Assembly (NCBI GenBank): GCA_035255485.1
Contig: DATEZO010000317.1
Span: forward strand, 1-43,865
Source: DATEZO01 sp035255485
GTDB taxonomy: Bacteria > Pseudomonadota > Gammaproteobacteria > Burkholderiales > Burkholderiaceae_D
DNA: 43,865 bases
Direction of reading: 5' to 3'
The notes under the pieces were generated by a model. It saw only the letters and a list, made by a program, of their open reading frames with translations. It did no database searches and was not told the DNA's origin. This document shows, in pieces, positions 16,670-23,619 of this stretch. Position 1 is the first letter of the stretch. Every line of letters starts with the position of its first letter. A program made the translations under genes and the position numbers.

Positions 16670-18316
16670 ATGAGAGTCATCCGTTATACCCAGCCGATGG
16701 TCGATGAATTCGTTCGCGACGGTTACTGGACCAACCAGACTTTTTACGATTTCTACGAGCGCAACGCCCGCGAATTCGGCGACCGCGAGGCGCTGGTCGA
16801 TTCGAAATACCGGGTTACCTGGAGCGAAGCGAAGCAGCAGGTCGATGCCATCGCCAGTGCCTGGGTCGATGCCGGTATTCCGAAGAGCGCGCGCATCATC
16901 ATCCAGGCGCCCAATAGCGTATATGGCTTCCTGGCGCGGGCGGCAGCCGAGCGTGCCGGACTGGTGTCGCTCACCGCATTCGCCACCTTGCGCCAGAACG
17001 AACTGGAATACATGCTGGAAAAAACCCAGGCGGAAGTCGCCGTGATTCCCACCGTATTTCGCGGTTTCGACTATCTGGCGATGTACAAGGAGCTGATGGG
17101 ACGCTTTCCGTCGCTGAAGAAAATTTATCTGTTCGATGACGACATTCCGCCCGATGCGCCGGCCGGCACTGCTTCGCTGACCCGGACCGCGCAGGAATAT
17201 TGCATGAAGATCGATGGCAAGGCGCTCGATGCGCGTCGCTTCGACCCATTCTTCGATGTTGCGCTGCTGACCACTACATCCGGCACCACTGGGCTGCCGA
17301 AGCTGGTCGAATGGCCGCTGGCGCCGCGCGTATGCACGTCCAAGGGCCGCATCGATCTGTGGCAACTGACCAGCGACGACGTGACAATGGCGATCGCGCC
17401 GCATGCTGGCGGTGCGGCTGGCACACTGACGTATTTTGCCGCGCCGCTGTGCGGCGCCAAGACCGTGATGCTGGAGGATTTCAGCCCGGAACTGGCGCTG
17501 GAAACCATGGCGCGCGAAAAGGTGACTGCCATCGGCGTGGTGCCGACCCATCTGGTGCGCATGCTGGAAAAGGATGTTGAAAAATACGACCTGTCGTCGC
17601 TGCGCTTCATTCGCTCCGCCGGCGGTTATCTGTCGCCGCAGCTGGCGCAGGAGGCTGAAGCGCGGTTCGGCGCGGTTATTACCTCCGACCTCGGCACGCA
17701 GGACAAGGGTTCGGTCAGTGGTTGTCGTGTCAGCGACCCGGGTGAACTGCGCCGCCTCACGGTGGGCAGCATGCTGCCTGGCAACAAGGTCAGGCTGCTG
17801 GATGCAGATGGCCGCGAAGCACCGCCGAACGAACCCGGCGTGCTGTGGTTTCGCGGGCCGCATTCACCAGCCGGTTATTACCGTGACGAGGTGATGACGG
17901 CGGACGTGTTCGACCGTGACGGCTGGTGTACTACTGAAGATGTCGTCAAGTTCGACCAGGGCTGCCTCTGGATACTGGGCCGGCAAAAGGACGTCATCAT
18001 TCGCGGCGGACAGAACATCTATCCGGCTGAAGTCGAGGGCCTGATGAATGAGCATCCAGCGGTCGGCGCCGTTGCGGTAGTTGCGATGCCGGATGCCGAA
18101 TTCGGCGAGCGTGCCTGCGCCTTCGTCACGCCGCGCAAGGGAACAACGATCACCCTGGAAGAAGTGAAGACGTTCCTCGGTTCGAAAAAGGTCGCCAAAT
18201 TCAAATGGCCGGAACGGCTGGAGCTGATCGACGTCATGCCGACGGTCGGCGATTCCGGCAAGGTGGACAAGAAAGCGCTCAGGCAGCACCTCGAATCCCT
18301 GATGCAGGCAGCGTGA
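16670..18316 (+). CDS. Aryl-CoA ligase (4-hydroxybenzoate-CoA-ligase-like, AMP-forming)
   Basis: 548 residues from the ATG at 16670 (GGAG seven bases upstream); the longer reading frame from 16586 runs through the intergenic hairpins and is not family-like. Motifs of the adenylate-forming superfamily: TTTSGTTGLPKLVEWP near 200, GAVITSDLGTQDKGSVSG near 340, WCTTEDVVKF and GRQKDVIIRGGQNIYPAEVE near 430-460, and the C-terminal DSGKVDKKAL holding the catalytic Lys. Such enzymes make aroyl-AMP and then aroyl-CoA. Directly after the carboxylase gene, it should activate the hydroxybenzoate product for benzoyl-CoA-type degradation. Exact substrate unknown. Confidence 0.75.
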   Translation: MRVIRYTQPMVDEFVRDGYWTNQTFYDFYERNAREFGDREALVDSKYRVTWSEAKQQVDAIASAWVDAGIPKSARIIIQAPNSVYGFLARAAAERAGLVSLTAFATLRQNELEYMLEKTQAEVAVIPTVFRGFDYLAMYKELMGRFPSLKKIYLFDDDIPPDAPAGTASLTRTAQEYCMKIDGKALDARRFDPFFDVALLTTTSGTTGLPKLVEWPLAPRVCTSKGRIDLWQLTSDDVTMAIAPHAGGAAGTLTYFAAPLCGAKTVMLEDFSPELALETMAREKVTAIGVVPTHLVRMLEKDVEKYDLSSLRFIRSAGGYLSPQLAQEAEARFGAVITSDLGTQDKGSVSGCRVSDPGELRRLTVGSMLPGNKVRLLDADGREAPPNEPGVLWFRGPHSPAGYYRDEVMTADVFDRDGWCTTEDVVKFDQGCLWILGRQKDVIIRGGQNIYPAEVEGLMNEHPAVGAVAVVAMPDAEFGERACAFVTPRKGTTITLEEVKTFLGSKKVAKFKWPERLELIDVMPTVGDSGKVDKKALRQHLESLMQAA

Positions 18317-18345
18317 TGTTTTTGTTTCAGTAAGGAGGAGCAGAC

Positions 18346-19020
18346 ATGATCGTACGTAACTGGATGCAAGCCAACCCAATGACGATTCCAAGCGATACGC
18401 TGGTATCGGAAGCCAAGCGCCTGCTTAGCGACAACAACCTGCATGTGCTGCCGGTGATGGACCAGGGTCGCCTGCGTGGGTTGGTGACGCGCGCCAACAT
18501 GTTGCGCATGGGCCATTTCGTGCTGCGTACCCAAAGCCCGGACGAGTTCAATTTCTTCGTCAACCGGTTACGGGTGCGTGACGTCATGGTGCGCAATCCG
18601 GCTACGGTACGCAGCGACGACACGATGGAATTCTGCCTGCTCAAGGGACGGCAGCTGGGCGTTGCCCAGTTTCCCGTAATGGAAGGAGAGCAGGTGGTGG
18701 GCGTGATATCGGCCAACGAGATTTTTCAGCTGGCGGCGCATTGCATGGGCGCCTGGGAGGAGCGCAATGGCGTGACCCTGGCGCCGCTGCGGCTCGACCC
18801 CGGCGTACTGGGGCGGATTGCCGACGCGGCGGAAGGGGCGTGCGCGGTACTGCAGGCAATCTATCCGATCGGACGTACCACGCAGCGCGCCGATGCCGAC
18901 GGTCCGGAAAAAACGGTGATTTTGCGGTTTCGCGGAGCCGCGACAGCCGATGTGGTGCAGGCGCTTGAAGCAGCCGGCTTCCCGGTCAGCGAATCGGCAG
19001 AAGCGCAGAAGGCGGCATAG
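18346..19020 (+). CDS. CBS-pair protein, phenylphosphate synthase subunit C-like
   Basis: 224 residues. Two CBS motifs: residues 1-60 (MQANPMTIPSDTLVSEAKRLLSDNNLHVLPVM...GLVTRANML) and about 78-130 (VRDVMVRNPATVRSDDTMEFCLLKGRQLGVAQFPVM...VVGVISANEIF), then a C-terminal part of about 85 residues resembling a small ACT-like fold. Phenylphosphate synthase has a third subunit of about 24 kDa with CBS domains, PpsC, that stimulates activity; size and context fit. CBS pairs usually sense adenylates, which makes sense for an AMP-releasing reaction. AGGAGGAG precedes the ATG. It is separated from ppsA/ppsB-like genes by the carboxylase and ligase genes. Confidence 0.72.
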   Translation: MIVRNWMQANPMTIPSDTLVSEAKRLLSDNNLHVLPVMDQGRLRGLVTRANMLRMGHFVLRTQSPDEFNFFVNRLRVRDVMVRNPATVRSDDTMEFCLLKGRQLGVAQFPVMEGEQVVGVISANEIFQLAAHCMGAWEERNGVTLAPLRLDPGVLGRIADAAEGACAVLQAIYPIGRTTQRADADGPEKTVILRFRGAATADVVQALEAAGFPVSESAEAQKAA

Positions 19021-19058
19021 ATGTACCATGCAGCGACATTGACAGGAGGAGCAAAAAC

Positions 19059-19664
19059 ATGAGTCTGCCATTGGTAATAGCGATTACCGGCGCAACCGGC
19101 GTGATCTATGGTGTGGAAATGCTGCGTGTGCTGAAGGATCTGGGCCAGGAAACGCATCTCATCGTGAGCGAAGCCGCGGGCATGAACCTGGCCATCGAAA
19201 CCGAATACACGCTTGACGATGTCCGGTCGCTGGCGAACGTGGTCTACAGCAACAAGGATGTCGGCGCCGCCGTCGCCAGCGGTTCGTTCCGCACGCGTGG
19301 CATGATCGTTGCGCCCTGCACTGTCAAGACGCTGTCGGCCATTGCCAACTCGTTTACCTACAACCTGGTGGTGCGGGCAGCCGATGTCACGCTCAAGGAG
19401 CGGCGGCCGCTGGTGCTGATGGTGCGCGAAACCCCGCTGCACAAGGGGCATCTCGATCTGATGTCGCGCGTGGCGGATTGCGGCGGCGTGATCTTGCCGC
19501 CGATGCCGGCCTTCTATCACAAGCCGGCAACGATCATGGATATCGTCCACCAGAGCATCGGCAAGGCGCTGGATCAGGTTGGCGTCGAGCATGACCTGTT
19601 TCAGCGCTGGACCGGCGAGGACCGGACCGGGCCACGCAAGGAGCTGCTGCGCGTCGCGACATGA
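19059..19664 (+). CDS. UbiX-like flavin prenyltransferase
   Basis: 201 residues, single flavoprotein fold. Conserved UbiX motifs: ITGATGVIYGVEML near the N-terminus, APCTVKTLSAIAN near 86-98, MVRETPLHKGHLD near 125 and PPMPAFYHKPAT near 148. UbiX joins dimethylallyl phosphate to reduced FMN to make the prenyl-FMN cofactor required by UbiD enzymes. Its presence in the operon strongly supports that the ubiD-like gene is active. Strong Shine-Dalgarno AGGAGG. ATGA overlap couples it to the phosphatase gene. Confidence 0.82.
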   Translation: MSLPLVIAITGATGVIYGVEMLRVLKDLGQETHLIVSEAAGMNLAIETEYTLDDVRSLANVVYSNKDVGAAVASGSFRTRGMIVAPCTVKTLSAIANSFTYNLVVRAADVTLKERRPLVLMVRETPLHKGHLDLMSRVADCGGVILPPMPAFYHKPATIMDIVHQSIGKALDQVGVEHDLFQRWTGEDRTGPRKELLRVAT

Positions 19665-20443
19665 GCACCCCCCGTCTGCACTGGACCGACTGCCGGCCTT
19701 CCGCAGGGATGCGCCGGCCACGCGGCAGCACGCCTCCCGACACGGCAATCTATGTCATTGGCGACATCCATGGCCGCTACGATCTGCTGGCGAACATCCA
19801 GCAAGGCATCGCCATCGATGCCGGCATGCGGCGCGCGCGGCGCAAGGTTGTCATCTATCTGGGCGACTACCTGAGCCGCGGCAAGGATTCGCGCCGGGTA
19901 ATAGAGAGAGTGCTGGCATGGCGCCCGGACGGTTGCGAAATCGTGGCGCTTAAAGGCAATCATGAGGATCTGGCCCTGCGTTACCTGGGCGGAGAGCTGG
20001 ATGCAGGCCGGCACTGGTTCGACTATGACGGCCTGGATGCATTGGCCCATTATGGTGTCGCGGCTGCCGACCGGGCGGCGCGTGATGGCGAGAGCATGGA
20101 AGCACTGCGCCGGCGTTTTGCCGATGCGCTACCCGAAGAGCATCTTGCATTTCTCCGTAATCTCAAGGCAAGCCATCACGAGGGTGATTACCATTTCGTG
20201 CACGCCGGTATCCGCCCCGGTGTGGCGCTCGATGCGCAGAGCGATCACGATCAGATGTGGATACGCGGCCGCTTCCTGGAATCGGACGTGGACCACGGCG
20301 CAACGGTAGTGCACGGGCATTCCATCACGCCAGAACCGGAAGTGCGGCATAACCGCATCGGTATCGACACCGGTGCGTATACCAGCGGCATATTGACCTG
20401 TCTGATGCTGGATGGAGAAGAGAGAGCATTTTTACAGACTTGA
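19661..20443 (+). CDS. PPP-family metallophosphatase
   Basis: 260 residues. The calcineurin-like dinuclear-metal motifs appear in order: GDIHGRYD (near 31), GDYLSRG (near 68), GNHEDL (near 98), HAG (near 185) and HGHS (near 221). It resembles bacterial serine/threonine protein phosphatases of the PrpA type or Ap4A-hydrolase-like enzymes. It overlaps the ubiX-like stop by four bases, so it is co-translated with the aryl phosphate pathway. Known phenylphosphate carboxylase has a HAD-type phosphatase subunit (delta); this unrelated phosphatase might fill that place or hydrolyse an aryl or isoprenyl phosphate, which is speculation. It ends the operon. Confidence 0.7.
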   Translation: MSTPRLHWTDCRPSAGMRRPRGSTPPDTAIYVIGDIHGRYDLLANIQQGIAIDAGMRRARRKVVIYLGDYLSRGKDSRRVIERVLAWRPDGCEIVALKGNHEDLALRYLGGELDAGRHWFDYDGLDALAHYGVAAADRAARDGESMEALRRRFADALPEEHLAFLRNLKASHHEGDYHFVHAGIRPGVALDAQSDHDQMWIRGRFLESDVDHGATVVHGHSITPEPEVRHNRIGIDTGAYTSGILTCLMLDGEERAFLQT

Positions 20444-20502
20444 ACGGTTTTTAACGGCAATGGATCTCAGCTCGCCTATGCTAAAAAATCGCTGGATTCT
20501 CG

Positions 20503-20522
20503 CTGGCAGTCGGCAGTGCCAG
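20503..20522. terminator. Weak hairpin between convergent genes
   Basis: CTGGCA at 20503-20508 pairs with TGCCAG at 20517-20522 in the 109-base gap between the phosphatase gene and the convergent flavin-protein gene. Short stem, no T run. Confidence 0.3.
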
Positions 20523-20552
20523 GTTAGCGTAGACCGGGGGTAAGCCGATGAT

Positions 20553-21002
20553 TCATCCTGCCAGGTCAATCTCGTCGCGGTGCCCGAAGCCGGTTGAATT
20601 GTCGATGAAATAAAGCCGTTGCGGCATTATCTTGTACCAGCGCACTTTCGCCATGGCCTTGACGATTGCTGCCGGCGCTTGCGCCAGCTTGCCGACCACC
20701 GGAAACTTTTGCCCGTATAGCCGGCGCGCATGGGCTTCTTCGTCACCGGCGATTTCAACGGCAATGCCTTCCAGCTGCACGCCCTTGATGGCCGGCCAGT
20801 CGGCGTAGTCTTCCTGGATGGTCAGCGCCACGCGTGGATTGTGCGCCAGGTTGCGGCAATGGCGGCTGGCTGGCGATGACAGGAAATACAGGATGTAGCC
20901 GTCGCTGACGTAGAATACCGCTGCGGCCCAGAGATCTTCGCCGCTGGTGGCCAGGGTGGCGACATGATGCTCTTGCAGATAGCGTTGCACCGTTTCGTTC
21001 AT
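20553..21002 (-). CDS. Pyridoxamine 5'-phosphate oxidase-like flavin-binding protein
   Basis: 149 residues with the split-barrel pattern of the PNPOx/general stress flavoprotein family: HVATLATSGEDLWAAAVFYV near the start, FLSSPASRHCRNLAHNPRVALTI near 40-62 and VQLEGIAVEIAG near 74. These small cytoplasmic proteins bind FMN, F420 or heme; the ligand is not clear here. Its ATG overlaps the stop of the regulator gene (ATGA), so it is co-transcribed with the sigma-54 activator, an unusual partner that suggests a redox or flavin role in the same pathway. Confidence 0.6.
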   Translation of the reverse strand: MNETVQRYLQEHHVATLATSGEDLWAAAVFYVSDGYILYFLSSPASRHCRNLAHNPRVALTIQEDYADWPAIKGVQLEGIAVEIAGDEEAHARRLYGQKFPVVGKLAQAPAAIVKAMAKVRWYKIMPQRLYFIDNSTGFGHRDEIDLAG

Positions 21003-22747
21003 GACAGCCGGTCGTCCCTGCCGGGTGCGCCGGCGTCCGCCTTGGCAGCGTCGCCCTCATGCAGGCGCCGCAGGCGATAGGCGAGCTGCGGGCGCGTCAA
21101 CCCGAGCATTCTGGCCGCCGAAGACAGGTTGCCGCGTGCCTTGTCCACGGCGGTTTCCACCAGCATCGCCTCAACCTGGTCCAGCGTCATGGAACCGTTG
21201 AAGACCGCCTCGCACAGGTTTTTTCCATTCTTCCAGCCATTGAGATTGAGATCGCCGTGGATATCGAGCCCGAATTCGAGCGGATCTTCTGCATCGTAGG
21301 CCGAAAACATGTGTTCCACTTCGATCCGGGTGCCGCTTTGCGCCAGGATCACGCCGCGTTCGATCATATTCTGCAGTTCGCGGATATTGCCGGGCCACGC
21401 ATAGGCAAGCAGCGCACGCTTGGCTTTGTCGGTGAAGCCGCGCAGCCGCTTGCCGTGGATGGCTGAATATTTCTGCAGGAATTGCTTGGCCAGCAGCGAC
21501 ACGTCTTCCTTGCGTTCCCTGAGCGGCGGGATGTTGATCTGGTAGGCATTGAGCCGGTAGTAGAGGTCGGAGCGGAATTTGCCTTCCTTGACCAGGGTGC
21601 GCAAATCGACATTGGTGGCGGCAATCAGCCGTACGTTGACTTTGCGGGTTTTCTGATCGCCGAGCCGCTCGATCTCGCCTTCCTGCAGCACGCGCAGCAG
21701 CTTGGCTTGTGCGGCCAGCGGCAGGTCGCCGATTTCGTCTAGAAACAGCGTGCCGCCATTGGCGCGCTCGAAGCGTCCCGGGCGCGAGGCGAGGGCGCCG
21801 GTATAGGCGCCTTTTTCGACGCCGAACAGTTCGGATTCGACCAGGTCCTGCGGAATTGCGGCACAGTTGACCGCGACAAATGAGGCACTGCGGCGCGTGC
21901 CCCGCTCGTGCAGTGTGCGCGCGAACACTTCCTTTCCGACCCCGGTTTCGCCCAGCAACAGGACGGTGATCTGGCTGTTGGTCGCTTGCTTGAGCAGATC
22001 GTAGGCGGCCAGGAAGGCGGGTGATTTCCCCGTCATATCTGTCGGCAGGGCTTCCTTTTCGCCAATCGAGGAGCGCAGCTGGACGACCTGGGTCTGGAGG
22101 TCGATCAATTGTTCTGCAATCGATTCGCGGTTGAAGAAATGCGCATATTCGCTCGCGTCTGCCCACTCTTCGATCGGCTTGCCGATGATGCGGCAGTGGT
22201 CATCGCCCATGCCGGCGCATTCGACTTCCTTGTACAGGATCGGCCGGCCCATGAATGTCGAGGTATAGCCGCAGGCATAGCCGATCTGGGTCCAGCAGAC
22301 AGGTTCCGAATGGATGCCATAGTAGCGCCGGTGCCACTGGCCTTCCCAGGAGTGTTCCCACAGGAATTCGGCATAGAAGCTGCCAGCCATGCGGTCGATG
22401 TCGAGCCTGATTCGGGTGACCTTGACGATCCCTTCCAGCGTATGAAGCTGCGGGCCGGTCATGAAGGCGTCGAGGTCGTTGGTGATCTCGGCGCGGGTAC
22501 GGGCCAGTTCGGCGTCGCGCACGCCGGATTCGTAGCCCATGCGGGTCAGCAGTCCGCGGGCACGGTCCATGCCTAGCGTATCGATCAATTCCTTGCGCAG
22601 CAGGGCCTGGGCTTCGGCATGGATCAGCAGCATGCGATGCTCATGCAGCCATATCTGGCCGGTCTCGGCGCAAAAATGCACCCGCGCGCGCAGATCATCA
22701 CTGGTCGTGTCGACGGTGGATTTCCCGATGCTGCGGAGCTTGGCCAT
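20999..22747 (-). CDS. DmpR/XylR-type sigma-54-dependent transcriptional activator
   Basis: 582 residues from the ATG at 22747 (GGAG five bases upstream; the GTG at 22753 lies in that motif). Domains: XylR_N sensor about 15-130; V4R region about 135-205 with Cys residues in YACGYTSTF, EVECAGMGDDHC; a short linker; AAA+ domain with Walker A GETGVGKE near 266, GAYTGA (GAFTGA variant contacting sigma-54) and GGTLFLDEIGD; a Fis-type helix-turn-helix near the end (NLSSAARMLGLTRPQLAYRLRRL). Relatives bind phenols or monoaromatics directly and switch on sigma-54 promoters. The clear candidate target is the promoter at 11938. An FNR-like box upstream suggests oxygen control of the regulator itself. 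Confidence 0.85.
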   Translation of the reverse strand: MAKLRSIGKSTVDTTSDDLRARVHFCAETGQIWLHEHRMLLIHAEAQALLRKELIDTLGMDRARGLLTRMGYESGVRDAELARTRAEITNDLDAFMTGPQLHTLEGIVKVTRIRLDIDRMAGSFYAEFLWEHSWEGQWHRRYYGIHSEPVCWTQIGYACGYTSTFMGRPILYKEVECAGMGDDHCRIIGKPIEEWADASEYAHFFNRESIAEQLIDLQTQVVQLRSSIGEKEALPTDMTGKSPAFLAAYDLLKQATNSQITVLLLGETGVGKEVFARTLHERGTRRSASFVAVNCAAIPQDLVESELFGVEKGAYTGALASRPGRFERANGGTLFLDEIGDLPLAAQAKLLRVLQEGEIERLGDQKTRKVNVRLIAATNVDLRTLVKEGKFRSDLYYRLNAYQINIPPLRERKEDVSLLAKQFLQKYSAIHGKRLRGFTDKAKRALLAYAWPGNIRELQNMIERGVILAQSGTRIEVEHMFSAYDAEDPLEFGLDIHGDLNLNGWKNGKNLCEAVFNGSMTLDQVEAMLVETAVDKARGNLSSAARMLGLTRPQLAYRLRRLHEGDAAKADAGAPGRDDRLS

Positions 22748-22773
22748 ACGCACTCCCTCTCAAGAACCTGTCA

Positions 22774-22815
22774 TTAATAAGCGCACCTTCCTTTATTGTC
22801 ATTGATCTGAATTAA
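22774..22815 (-). promoter_or_regulatory. FNR/Anr-type box and -10 in front of the activator gene
   Basis: TTGAT-CTGA-ATTAA at 22802-22815 matches TTGAT-N4-ATCAA at nine of ten positions. On the minus strand TATTAA at 22774-22779 could be the -10, giving a start near 22767; the box centre then lies 41.5 bases upstream, the class-II position of FNR-activated promoters. This predicts anaerobic expression of the activator. Confidence 0.5.
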
Positions 22816-22843
22816 GCCCGTTCAATTTTTCAAAAGGACAATT

Positions 22844-22873
22844 TGCGCCTGCTACAACCTGCGCCTGCTACAA
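22844..22873 (+). repeat. Tandem direct repeat, two copies of 14 bases with period 16
   Basis: TGCGCCTGCTACAA at 22844-22857 recurs exactly at 22860-22873. Located in the divergent gap 22748-23126, which otherwise holds only regulatory-looking motifs. Function unknown. Confidence 0.8.
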
Positions 22874-22937
22874 TCCGGCCTCGCTGCCCGCATGTAACCA
22901 GCAGTGCGTGGGGATGGAAAAAGTTGGTGGCGTATCT

Positions 22938-22953
22938 TGACATGGTGATGTCA
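22938..22953. promoter_or_regulatory. Palindrome in the divergent regulator/hemerythrin gap
   Basis: TGACAT-GGTG-ATGTCA has perfect 6-base arms, about 170 bases before the predicted hemerythrin transcript start. The TTGAC...GTCA layout recalls FNR-type sites but the spacer is too long. Candidate operator only. Confidence 0.35.
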
Positions 22954-23059
22954 GGTAATGCGCGTGCAATGGATAAATTTAATGACTGCATGATCAGGTA
23001 TATCTCCGCGCTGCGTAGTTGTGTCGAAAGAATAACTCATCTGACTTCTCTTCATTAAC

Positions 23060-23102
23060 CTAACTTACATCAACGATTTCCGTTCCCGCATCACTCTAAA
23101 AT
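23060..23102 (+). promoter_or_regulatory. FNR/Dnr-like box and -10 of the hemerythrin gene
   Basis: Read on the minus strand, 23060-23073 is TTGAT-GTAA-GTTAG: a perfect left half and a degenerate right half. TAAAAT at 23097-23102 would be the -10, with a start near 23108, placing the box centre at about -41.5. Good geometry, partial sequence match. Confidence 0.42.
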
Positions 23103-23126
23103 CACAAACACATTTAAGGAGGCCGT

Positions 23127-23564
23127 ATGGACACCATCAGCAATTTCATGACACACGACCATCGCGCATGCGATACCCTGTTTGCCGTCGCCGAAGAAAG
23201 TGCCGGCAAGGGCAAATGGGACAAGGCGAAAACCGAATACGATGCATTTCGCAAGGAAATGGAGCGCCATCTCGGACTCGAAGAACAGGTGCTGTTTCCT
23301 GCTTTCGACAGCAAGACCGGCATGGAAATGGGACCGACCTATGTGATGCGTTCCGAACATACGCAAATACGCAAAGTCATGGACGAAATGGCGCAGGCAG
23401 TTGCCGACAAGGATAGCGATGCCTATCTGGGTCAGTCGGAAACACTGCTGGTGCTGATGCAGCAGCACAACATGAAGGAAGAACAGATGCTCTATCGCAT
23501 GATGGATCAGGCGTTCGGTGCGGAAGCGCAAGCGCTGCTTGAAGGCCATGACGCAACTTCCTGA
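23127..23564 (+). CDS. Hemerythrin-domain protein
   Basis: 145 residues, four-helix hemerythrin fold. Iron ligand candidates: HDHRACD near 9-15, ERHLGLEEQVLFPAF near 48-62 (His and Glu), EHTQIRK near 80 and QQHNMKEEQMLY near 112-123. The ATG at 23127 has a near-perfect Shine-Dalgarno AAGGAGG. Hemerythrin-domain proteins bind O2 or NO at a di-iron site; many in denitrifiers are induced by FNR/Dnr-type regulators and help with NO or iron-sulfur repair. The membrane protein gene follows 55 bases later and is probably co-transcribed. Ligand not determinable here. Confidence 0.8.
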   Translation: MDTISNFMTHDHRACDTLFAVAEESAGKGKWDKAKTEYDAFRKEMERHLGLEEQVLFPAFDSKTGMEMGPTYVMRSEHTQIRKVMDEMAQAVADKDSDAYLGQSETLLVLMQQHNMKEEQMLYRMMDQAFGAEAQALLEGHDATS

Positions 23565-23619
23565 TCATTTCCGCGCAAAGCCTTTGACAAGTATCTGATA
23601 TATAAGGACATGGGCAGCC

